64,000 nt of DNA, taken from contig NZ_LBGV01000001.1 in NCBI RefSeq assembly GCF_001274635.1, positions 1,922,001 to 1,986,000 on the forward strand. Direction: 5' to 3'. Below the pieces are notes generated by a model, which saw nothing but the letters and a program-made list of their open reading frames with translations, had not been told where the DNA came from and searched no databases. This document shows positions 9,618 through 16,689 of this stretch, in pieces (position 1 is the stretch's first letter; each line of letters begins with the position of its first letter). This DNA is from Persicobacter sp. CCB-QB2. GTDB lineage: Bacteria; Bacteroidota; Bacteroidia; Cytophagales; Cyclobacteriaceae. Made by a program: the position numbers and the translations under genes.

Positions 9618-10402
9618 AATTATACGGCATCATAATATTGGTAGTTGTAGGGATGTTCTTTATTAGCTGCGTAATAGTCATGTTTTTCATTGTTTACCAA
9701 AGACGACTATTTGAAAGTAAAGAACTTGTTCAAAACCTTGAGAAAGATCATCATAGAAAACTACATGAAGCCTCAGTAGCAGCTCAAGAGTCTGAACAAG
9801 AAAGAATCGCCAAAGATCTTCATGATGAAATAGGAGCTATGCTCTCCACATCAAGGCTTTACATTAATCAAATACTATCAACCGAAGAAAACCTAAACAC
9901 TATTTCATTAGCAGCAGAAGCAAAAAACATTTTGAGCGATACGATAATATCTGTTAGACGTATTTCTCAAAATCTAAAACCAGTTGCGCTTGAAAGGTTT
10001 GGATTAGAAGAAGCAATTCAAAATTTTCTTAAACCAATTAACAACACCACTATAAAAGCTGATTTCAATTATAAATCAACACAAATATTAGAATCAGAGG
10101 AGCAATTAGGAATATACAGAATAATACAAGAGCTAGTTAACAACACGCTAAAACATGCTAATGCAAATAAAATTGAAATCTCCTTAAATATCAATCAGGA
10201 TATTTCCGTTTTAAATTATAAAGACAATGGGATTGGTGTTGACCATTCAAAATCGCTTCAAAATCCAACTAATGGATTAGGATTAAAATCTATTGAAAGT
10301 AGAATTTCATTGATGAATGGTAAAGTGGAATACATAAATATAAAACCTCACGGTTTTGGTGCAAAAATATATTTTAATTCTAAAAACTCAATAAAATTAT
10401 AA
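9596..10402 (+). CDS. Sensor histidine kinase, NarL/HisKA_3 type
   Basis: A 268-residue inner-membrane kinase: one transmembrane helix at about 10-34, a short coiled region, then the dimerisation/phosphoacceptor helix ERIAKDLHDEIGAMLSTS with His 76. The ATPase domain follows, with the N box ELVNNTLKHA (179-188), G1 box DNGIG (210-214) and G2 box NGLGLKSIE (226-234). There is no periplasmic or PAS sensor domain. The preceding seven-helix protein overlaps its start and probably acts as its input module. The likely partner is the NarL-type regulator at 13127, separated by three CPPC-tail lipoprotein genes. Composition is AT-rich like its upstream neighbour. Confidence 0.92.
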   Translation: MDYSPKLELYGIIILVVVGMFFISCVIVMFFIVYQRRLFESKELVQNLEKDHHRKLHEASVAAQESEQERIAKDLHDEIGAMLSTSRLYINQILSTEENLNTISLAAEAKNILSDTIISVRRISQNLKPVALERFGLEEAIQNFLKPINNTTIKADFNYKSTQILESEEQLGIYRIIQELVNNTLKHANANKIEISLNINQDISVLNYKDNGIGVDHSKSLQNPTNGLGLKSIESRISLMNGKVEYINIKPHGFGAKIYFNSKNSIKL

Positions 10403-10406
10403 TTTC

Positions 10407-11210
10407 ATGAAAAAACTATTCATTTACCTAAGCCTTTTCTCGATATTGAGCTGCGAGAAAGTTGACCAAACTAATCCTACTCATAACATTTTTGATCAAA
10501 ATATTGCTAAAAATGGAATTGCCCAATGGACAGGACAGACAGCGAATAATATTAGTGAAACAATAGAAAATATTGATTTCACAAACACTCAATTCAAACT
10601 CAAAGCCTCTGACATACTAAACCTCTATAAGAGCAGTGGAAACCTTAAGTTCTATCCTGCTCTAAACGAAAATGATGGAAATTTTGAGTTCTACTGTCTT
10701 GCACAAAAAGGGGATGGAGATTTTTATCCACTATATGCAGAACCCATTGATGAGACAGTTTCTCCTCTTAAGATCAGAACACAGGAATTCGAAAACACAG
10801 GCTTTTTAACCCAAGAAATGTCGGCCATTTTGAAGGAACGCCTAAACAGCGTTGCAAGAGAAAAATTTATTGAATTATTTAATGACGAGGAGAGTAATGA
10901 CAGAGTAGAACTCTTTGAAATGTTTGAAAAGGATTACCCGTCAATAATTGTAGGAGATCAAATTTATTTGGGTGCATATGATCAGCCTGAAAGTATTACA
11001 GAATTTAGTATTCAGTTTGGTTTACACGAGAAAGGAGAAGAAAACTTAGAAGGAACTGAGTATAAAATTCAGATTACGACAATCCTTAAATTAAGTAGAG
11101 AAGATATTTCAACAAAGTCTCGAACAGCCAATTTAAGTTCAACTCAATCAAATTACCTTGAATACGATTTTGCCAATCCATGCCCGCCGTGTAATGCCGG
11201 GATCCAATAA
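10407..11210 (+). CDS. CPPC-tail lipoprotein A
   Basis: A 267-residue lipoprotein: signal peptide MKKLFIYLSLFSILSC with the lipidated Cys at 16, then a soluble domain. It ends YDFANPCPPCNAGIQ. It aligns over its length with the two lipoproteins downstream (shared blocks FYPALNENDG versus FFPALSRSN, AQKGDGDFYPLYA versus AQKGEGNFFPLYA, and a Q-x-F-E-N/K-T-G block) but is clearly diverged from them. Four bases separate it from the kinase stop, so it is in the same operon. The gene is AT-rich like the kinase, unlike its two paralogues. No known domain is recognised. It is a plausible envelope ligand or modulator of the kinase, which is inference from context only. Confidence 0.8.
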   Translation: MKKLFIYLSLFSILSCEKVDQTNPTHNIFDQNIAKNGIAQWTGQTANNISETIENIDFTNTQFKLKASDILNLYKSSGNLKFYPALNENDGNFEFYCLAQKGDGDFYPLYAEPIDETVSPLKIRTQEFENTGFLTQEMSAILKERLNSVAREKFIELFNDEESNDRVELFEMFEKDYPSIIVGDQIYLGAYDQPESITEFSIQFGLHEKGEENLEGTEYKIQITTILKLSREDISTKSRTANLSSTQSNYLEYDFANPCPPCNAGIQ

Positions 11211-11219
11211 TTTATTATC

Positions 11220-12023
11220 ATGAAAAAACTCAACCTACTTACACTCCTCATCATCTTCCTCTACTCCTGCACCAGCACAGAGGAAGCGAAACAAGCGGAA
11301 TCCTCCACCTTCAAGCAGGAAACCGCCATCATCGACCAAAGTCGATGGACTACCCTTCCAGAGGAAGAGGTAAGCACAGCCTTGGCGAACATTGATTTTG
11401 CTAATACCGCATTTACACTGGAGACTGAAAACATTGCCGCTCTTTATGCGACAAAAGGAGATTTCCGATTCTTTCCTGCTTTGAGCAGATCCAATGCCGG
11501 TACTTTGGAATTCTATTGGTTAGCACAGAAAGGAGAAGGCAATTTCTTCCCTTTATACGCCGCTGAAGCCCCAAAACAATCCATCGGACTTAAGGAGAGA
11601 AGCCAGGCTTTTGAAAAAACAGGCCTACTTTCTGTAGCGATGTCCAATAGCTTGAAAAACACACTGACAACTACCGAAAGATCGGCCATCCTACAGCAAT
11701 TCACTAATCCTGCTACCCAGGAAAGAGTGGCTTATTTCTCAATGCCTGAGGCCAACTATCCTACTATTCAGGAGAATGGTTTCACCCATTTGGGATTGTA
11801 TGAGCTTCCGGAAACCATCAGCCAATTTTCACTGATTTTAGGCCAACATCAGGAAAATGAGCTTGATCTGGGCGGTGAGGCTTTCGCTGTAAAAGCGGCT
11901 ACCATTATTCATCTGGAGAGAAATGAGACTTTATTGTCCAATTTAAGAATGGAGAATGCAGAAATTAATTCAGAGTATGATTTTGGAAACCCTTGTCCTC
12001 CTTGTAATGACAACCTCCAATAA
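11220..12023 (+). CDS. CPPC-tail lipoprotein B
   Basis: A 267-residue lipoprotein with signal MKKLNLLTLLIIFLYSC (Cys 17) and the tail YDFGNPCPPCNDNLQ. It starts ten bases after the stop of lipoprotein A. By my count it differs from the next protein at about 20 of 267 positions, so the two arose by a recent tandem duplication with a 917-base period. Codon use and GC (about 42% in a sample line) resemble the rest of the genome rather than the AT-rich block just upstream. An eroded copy of the terminator that follows lipoprotein C ('ccaaaggaaacttggg', near 12031) lies after its stop, as expected from the duplication. Function unknown. Confidence 0.82.
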   Translation: MKKLNLLTLLIIFLYSCTSTEEAKQAESSTFKQETAIIDQSRWTTLPEEEVSTALANIDFANTAFTLETENIAALYATKGDFRFFPALSRSNAGTLEFYWLAQKGEGNFFPLYAAEAPKQSIGLKERSQAFEKTGLLSVAMSNSLKNTLTTTERSAILQQFTNPATQERVAYFSMPEANYPTIQENGFTHLGLYELPETISQFSLILGQHQENELDLGGEAFAVKAATIIHLERNETLLSNLRMENAEINSEYDFGNPCPPCNDNLQ

Positions 12024-12136
12024 AATTTGAACCAAAGGAAACTTGGGCATTTCCTACTCTCTTCCTAAAAACTTAATCATCTCCATTATTTAAAGAATGG
12101 ATTTATATTTAACTTTTTAAATTCACTTTTTTCAAA

Positions 12137-12940
12137 ATGAAAAAACTCAACCTACTTACACTCCTTATCATCTTCCTCTACTCCTGCACCAGCACAGAGG
12201 AAGCAAAACAAGCGGAATCCACCACCTTTAACCAGGAAACCGCCATCATCGACCAAAGCCGATGGACTACCCTTCCAGAGGAAGAGGTAAGCACAGCCTT
12301 GGCGAGCACTGATTTTGCCAATACCGCATTCACACTCGAAACAGAAAACATTGCCGCTCTTTATGCGACTAAAGGAGATTTCCGATTCTTCCCTGCGCTG
12401 AGCAGATCTAGTGCCGGTACTTTGGAATTTTATTGGTTAGCACAAAAAGGAGAAGGCGCTTTCTTCCCCTTATACGCCAGTGAAGCCCCAAAACAATCCA
12501 TCGGACTCAAGGAGAGAAGCCAGGCTTTTGAAAAAACAGGCCTACTTTCTGTAGCGATGTCTAATAATTTGAAAAACACCCTGGCAGCTACCGAAAGATC
12601 GGCCATCCTGCAGCAATTCACCAATCCTGCTACGCAAGAAAGAGTGGCTTATTTCTCAATGCCGGAGGCCAACTATCCTACTATTCAGGACAATGGCTTA
12701 ACCCATTTGGGATTGTATGAGCTTCCGGAAACCATCAGCCAATTTTCACTGATTTTAGGGCAACATCAGGAAAATGAGCTTGATCTGGGCGGTGAGGCTT
12801 TCGCTGTAAAAGCGGCTACCATTATTCATCTGAATAGAAATGCGGCTGCATTATCCAATTTAAGAATGGTGAATGCAGAAATCAATTCAGAATATGATTT
12901 CTCAAATCCTTGCCCTCCTTGTAACGACAACATCCATTAA
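12137..12940 (+). CDS. CPPC-tail lipoprotein C
   Basis: A 267-residue lipoprotein with signal MKKLNLLTLLIIFLYSC and the tail YDFSNPCPPCNDNIH. It is the second copy of a 917-base tandem duplication with lipoprotein B. Most differences cluster in the stretch before the tail, while the tail motif itself is kept. It has a perfect intrinsic terminator immediately downstream, which ends the operon; the response regulator has its own promoter afterwards. No domain recognised. Confidence 0.82.
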   Translation: MKKLNLLTLLIIFLYSCTSTEEAKQAESTTFNQETAIIDQSRWTTLPEEEVSTALASTDFANTAFTLETENIAALYATKGDFRFFPALSRSSAGTLEFYWLAQKGEGAFFPLYASEAPKQSIGLKERSQAFEKTGLLSVAMSNNLKNTLAATERSAILQQFTNPATQERVAYFSMPEANYPTIQDNGLTHLGLYELPETISQFSLILGQHQENELDLGGEAFAVKAATIIHLNRNAAALSNLRMVNAEINSEYDFSNPCPPCNDNIH

Positions 12941-12945
12941 AAATT

Positions 12946-12970
12946 AAGCCCAAGGAAACTTGGGCTTTTT
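12946..12970 (+). terminator. Intrinsic terminator of the CPPC-tail operon
   Basis: Perfect 9-base stem AAGCCCAAG-GAAA-CTTGGGCTT with a GNRA loop, followed by TTT. It starts five bases past the lipoprotein C stop. Confidence 0.88.
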
Positions 12971-13060
12971 CAAAATCTAAAAGTCAATAATCGATTGCTT
13001 TTTAGCCTACTCATAAAATTTTAATAAAAGAATCCACAAACAGTCCGGAATAAAAATCAA

Positions 13061-13068
13061 TATTTTTG
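13061..13068 (+). promoter_or_regulatory. Promoter -7 element of the response regulator gene
   Basis: TATTTTTG fits the Bacteroidota sigma-A consensus TAnnTTTG. It lies about 60 bases before the ATG and after the terminator, so the regulator is probably transcribed separately. Confidence 0.6.
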
Positions 13069-13126
13069 TATATTCACCCTATTCTGACACTTAGTTACCT
13101 AAAGCCTAATTTTAACCCACTTTAAC

Positions 13127-13708
13127 ATGCTTCGAATCGGATTAGCCGACGACCACACCATGTTCCGCAAAGGACTGTGCTTTTTCATTGAAAACCACGA
13201 CAATCTAACTTTGGCCTGGGAATCAGAAAATGGAAAAGAGGCCGTAGAGAAGGCCTTGGAAGATCCCGCAGACATCATTCTGATGGACCTCAAAATGCCT
13301 ATTATGGACGGGCTGGAGGCGAGCAAGATCATTTTGGAAAAAAACGAAAAATCCAAGATCATTGCTTTAACGATGTATGATGAGCCCAAAATGATTGCAC
13401 ATATGTTGGAAATGGGCATTCACGGCTATATCCTTAAAGACCGTAGCCCGGAGGAATTAGGCAAAGCCATTGAGGAAGTTTATCAGCGGGGCTTTTACCA
13501 CAATGAGCACATCAAAGAGGCTTTAAAAAAGGCCAATAAAGATAAGAGCACGAAGAAAATGGACCAATTCACGATCTCGAAGCGAGAGCGAGAGATTCTG
13601 GGTTTTATCTGTTTGGAATACACTACTGAGGACATCAGTCAAATCCTTAACCTGAGTTCCAGAACCATTGAAAACCACCGCAACAATATGATGCAAAAGT
13701 TGGGGTAA
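13127..13708 (+). CDS. NarL/LuxR-type response regulator, C-terminus frameshifted
   Basis: The receiver domain has the acidic pair D8-D9, phosphoacceptor Asp 54 (IILMDLKMP) and the Lys of GYILKDRS. A LuxR helix-turn-helix follows (TISKREREILGFI ... LSSRTIENHRNNMMQKL). The frame stops at TAA 13706-13708 directly after QKLG. One base later the lost end continues: VRNSAGLVMQGYRHDLIPEN and on to a TAA at 13813-13815. So restoring one G in the GGGG run at 13702-13705 gives a 229-residue regulator of normal length. As it stands the protein lacks the end of the HTH domain. It is the natural partner of the kinase at 9596. The lesion may be real or an assembly error. Confidence 0.88.
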   Translation: MLRIGLADDHTMFRKGLCFFIENHDNLTLAWESENGKEAVEKALEDPADIILMDLKMPIMDGLEASKIILEKNEKSKIIALTMYDEPKMIAHMLEMGIHGYILKDRSPEELGKAIEEVYQRGFYHNEHIKEALKKANKDKSTKKMDQFTISKREREILGFICLEYTTEDISQILNLSSRTIENHRNNMMQKLG

Positions 13709-13819
13709 GGAATTCTGCCGGTTTGGTCATGCAGGGATACCGCCATGATCTCATTCCGGAAAATATCAAAATGGGTTTGGTCGAGAAAAAATCCGATTTA
13801 CTGGAGGAAAGCTAATTTA

Positions 13820-14887
13820 CTAAGGCACATTCATTTTCCGCATATCACCCTCCAACCTACTCATGACTTCTTTCAGCACTTGCTGGTTATAGCTTAGCTG
13901 CTCCAAAAGAACCGGTTCCGCTGTTTGAATCCCGTTCATTTGCACTGACAACGCCTCCAATTGCTGGTAGGCCGCCAACATCACCTTATGCTGATCTTCC
14001 ACTGCTACTTTTCCTGAAGACAGTTTCCGATAAAAGGCATTTAACTCTTCAATCTGTTTATTGAGCATCTCCACCGCCGTATTCATGCTGGCGGCATCCA
14101 CATTATATTTCCGCACCCTGAGCTGCTCTTCCATACGTTTCAGGTGAGTTTTTGTCAATTCATTGACCGGCTGAGCGCTACGAATACGGGCTACCTCCTG
14201 TTCCTTCCAATCCACTGAAGTTACTTCATATCGCCCCCAAACTTCAGCAACCGGATAAAACAATGTAGGCCTCTGCCCCTCCATCCCTGCTATTACCTGC
14301 TGATGAGAAAAAACGCTATCCGTCAATTGCCATAAAGGATCAAAGGGAATATGCCTATCAAAAAATAGCTTCGCAGTCTGCCGGAACCATTCCGCCTGAT
14401 ACTCCGGATGAAATCCTCTTTCATCCACGGTGCCGGAGGCCCAGGTAGGGTCAAATAAAAACCATCCCTCAGCCGTTTTCACTGCATTCCAGGAATGTCC
14501 CAGATCCAAACGAAATTTCCCTTCATCCAGCACATAGCCTGAAACCACATAGGCCGGATACCCCAACTCTTCCATCATCAAATGAAAAGTCTCCGCATAA
14601 TGCTGACAGACCCCTTTTCGCTTTTTCAAAGCTTCCCAAACCAGATGATAATTACTCTCATACGTTTTGGGCGCCCTTAAAAAGGCCAAATCATAGGTAT
14701 AGTTTTTAGCCACCCATTCAAAAGCTGCCCGGAGACTATCCTCCCCAAAATCCATCTGGGTCAAAATTTGCTGAATTTCCTTTCTTGCCCGGGCTTCATA
14801 TGGGGATTTATCCTGTCCCGCAACCTTTTCTGCCAGCAGAGAGAAGAGGATTACCAAAGCAAAAAAACAGTTCCGGTATATTTTCAT
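13820..14887 (-). CDS. Secreted transglutaminase-like protein
   Basis: A 355-residue protein with an N-terminal signal peptide (cleavage near AEKVAG-Q) and a transglutaminase-like cysteine protease fold: Cys 94 in KGVCQHYAETF, His 131 in DLGHSWNAV and Asp 146 in FLFDPTWASG form the expected triad. Residues after about 215 look helical, with charged heptad-like stretches. Such proteins act on periplasmic or secreted peptides or crosslinks; the substrate is unknown. It faces away from the M28 peptidase gene, with 145 bases between them. Its stop lies five bases past the restored end of the response regulator, on the opposite strand. Confidence 0.88.
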   Translation of the reverse strand: MKIYRNCFFALVILFSLLAEKVAGQDKSPYEARARKEIQQILTQMDFGEDSLRAAFEWVAKNYTYDLAFLRAPKTYESNYHLVWEALKKRKGVCQHYAETFHLMMEELGYPAYVVSGYVLDEGKFRLDLGHSWNAVKTAEGWFLFDPTWASGTVDERGFHPEYQAEWFRQTAKLFFDRHIPFDPLWQLTDSVFSHQQVIAGMEGQRPTLFYPVAEVWGRYEVTSVDWKEQEVARIRSAQPVNELTKTHLKRMEEQLRVRKYNVDAASMNTAVEMLNKQIEELNAFYRKLSSGKVAVEDQHKVMLAAYQQLEALSVQMNGIQTAEPVLLEQLSYNQQVLKEVMSRLEGDMRKMNVP

Positions 14888-15032
14888 AATCTTAAGGTTA
14901 ATGTCTGCCAGCGTTTTTTCCTGCCACTAATATTAAAAATAACAGGGCTAAAACAGAAAATAACCCTATGCTAATTTATTACGAAGAAGAACCACACGGC
15001 TTTTATATATTTACAAAAAAATTACCATTTCT

Positions 15033-16496
15033 ATGTTTCAGTCAATAAAGGCATTTGCCTTACTGTTTTTATTTTTTAGCTGCGCATTTCCTTCCATGGC
15101 GCAATTCAATCCCAAAAACATCGATGTTAATCCGGTGAAGCTGGAAGGCCAAATGAATTTCTTTGCTTCCGATGAACTCAGAGGACGAGATGTTGGCACT
15201 CCTGAGATTGACATTGCCGCCAAATGGCTGGCGGCCACCATGCAGTCCTTTGGCGTTCAAAGTCCGAAAACAGGAACTTCCGGCTATTTCCAGGAAGTAC
15301 TCCTTTATAAAAAGTCGGCACCTACTGCGAAAGTGAGCGCAGAAAAATGGGAGGCCCGCGCCAGTCTGGCATTTTCAGCTAATCGTATTTCCGGTCAACA
15401 GGAAGCGATCTTTTTAGGCTATGGAAGCGAAAAAGACTTTGAAAATACAGCCATTAAAGGCAAAGTGGTCATTACCCTTGCCGGAAACGGCGAATCGGGC
15501 GATTTGCGAAGCAATATGGGTGCCATGCAACAAAAAAAGGCCCTTGCGGAACAAAAAGGGGCAAAAGCCCTGGTAGAACTATATTCCGGAGATGCAAAAG
15601 ACTGGGATAAACTGGATCATCATTATAGTAGTGACAAACTACAACTGGAATCCACCGCCGTGGAAGAATTTCCAGTAGTGTGGCAACAATTGGATGCAGG
15701 AGTGGTGGACATGAACCCCGGAACCATCTTTGAAATTGAAATGGAGGTGACGCTCCCGAAAATGACTTTAGTGAAATCCAAAAATGTTATTGGCATTGTA
15801 GAGGGGACGGACGCTAAGCTAAAAAATGAATTCGTCCTGTATACGGCGCATTATGATCATATCGGAGTGGGCTTACCTAATGCCGAAGGAGATTCTATTT
15901 ATAATGGCGCCCGAGATAATGGCTCCGGAGTTTTAGCCGTACTGAATGCGGCAGAACAAATGACCAAGACCCCAACGAAAAGATCTGCGGCTTTCCTATT
16001 TTTAACTGCAGAAGAAAAGGGCATTTTGGGAAGTAAATGGTATGTGGAGCATCCTGTAATTCCTTTGGAGAACAGTGTCTTTGTACTCAACAATGATAGT
16101 GGCGGACTAAATGACCCAAGCACCATTACGGTTATTGGATTACACCGAACTTCGGCGGAACGTCATTTTGTAAAAGCAGCAAAAACCTTTAACCTTACTG
16201 CCAAAAAGGATCCTACAAATTTTGGTTTATTTGATCGCTCAGATAACGTAAGCTTTGCACAAAAGGGAATTCCCGCTCCCATGTTGAGCCTTGGCTTTAC
16301 TGGCTTCGATGAAGAAATCACTAAGTACTATCACCAGCAGGCCGATAATCCTGAAAATATGGATTATGAATATTTAAACCAATACGTTAAGGCTTTCATC
16401 TATAGTGGGCAGCTGATTGGGAATGATAAAAAACGTCCCTATTGGACCAGCGGCGATAAATATGAAAATGCCGGAAACAAGCTGTATGGATTTTAA
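15033..16496 (+). CDS. Secreted M28 family metallopeptidase
   Basis: A 487-residue exported peptidase. The signal peptide ends at SMAQ near residue 24. A protease-associated-like insert occupies about 100-250. The M28 zinc site is complete: His 273 (TAHYDH), Asp 295 (GARDNGSG), Glu 327/328 (TAEEKG), an Asp in LNNDSGG, and His in KYYHQQADNP. The family comprises aminopeptidases and carboxypeptidases with two zinc ions. It is a single gene with a strong terminator. A likely role is periplasmic peptide degradation. Confidence 0.92.
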   Translation: MFQSIKAFALLFLFFSCAFPSMAQFNPKNIDVNPVKLEGQMNFFASDELRGRDVGTPEIDIAAKWLAATMQSFGVQSPKTGTSGYFQEVLLYKKSAPTAKVSAEKWEARASLAFSANRISGQQEAIFLGYGSEKDFENTAIKGKVVITLAGNGESGDLRSNMGAMQQKKALAEQKGAKALVELYSGDAKDWDKLDHHYSSDKLQLESTAVEEFPVVWQQLDAGVVDMNPGTIFEIEMEVTLPKMTLVKSKNVIGIVEGTDAKLKNEFVLYTAHYDHIGVGLPNAEGDSIYNGARDNGSGVLAVLNAAEQMTKTPTKRSAAFLFLTAEEKGILGSKWYVEHPVIPLENSVFVLNNDSGGLNDPSTITVIGLHRTSAERHFVKAAKTFNLTAKKDPTNFGLFDRSDNVSFAQKGIPAPMLSLGFTGFDEEITKYYHQQADNPENMDYEYLNQYVKAFIYSGQLIGNDKKRPYWTSGDKYENAGNKLYGF

Positions 16497-16577
16497 TCGG
16501 TGCCAGTTTATTAGGGCGTTAGTACAAGCCCTACTCTAATGATAACACTTCGTTTTTAAACAAGCGTTGGATACTAT

Positions 16578-16610
16578 GAGATCAGACCTGAAGGTCTGAT
16601 CTCTTTTTTT
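16578..16610 (+). terminator. Intrinsic terminator of the M28 peptidase gene
   Basis: Perfect 12-base stem GAGATCAGACCT/AGGTCTGATCTC with a two-base loop, followed by seven T. Confidence 0.92.
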
Positions 16611-16689
16611 GATAAAACAAATGTCGGTGTATAAATGGTAAGGTTTCGTTATCAATTTCATTTCCTCTCCACTGGTATTTGGGTATCTC

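Noticed and set aside
8923..12937. CPPC tails as a thioredoxin-type active site
   Set aside because: The Cys pair lies at the extreme C-terminus with no thioredoxin fold around it. A redox or metal role stays possible, but not as a thioredoxin enzyme.
8110..12940. CPPC-tail genes as RiPP precursors or a lanthipeptide cluster
   Set aside because: No radical SAM, YcaO, lanthipeptide synthetase, leader peptidase or ABC exporter is nearby, and the proteins are about 270 residues with lipobox signals rather than short precursors.
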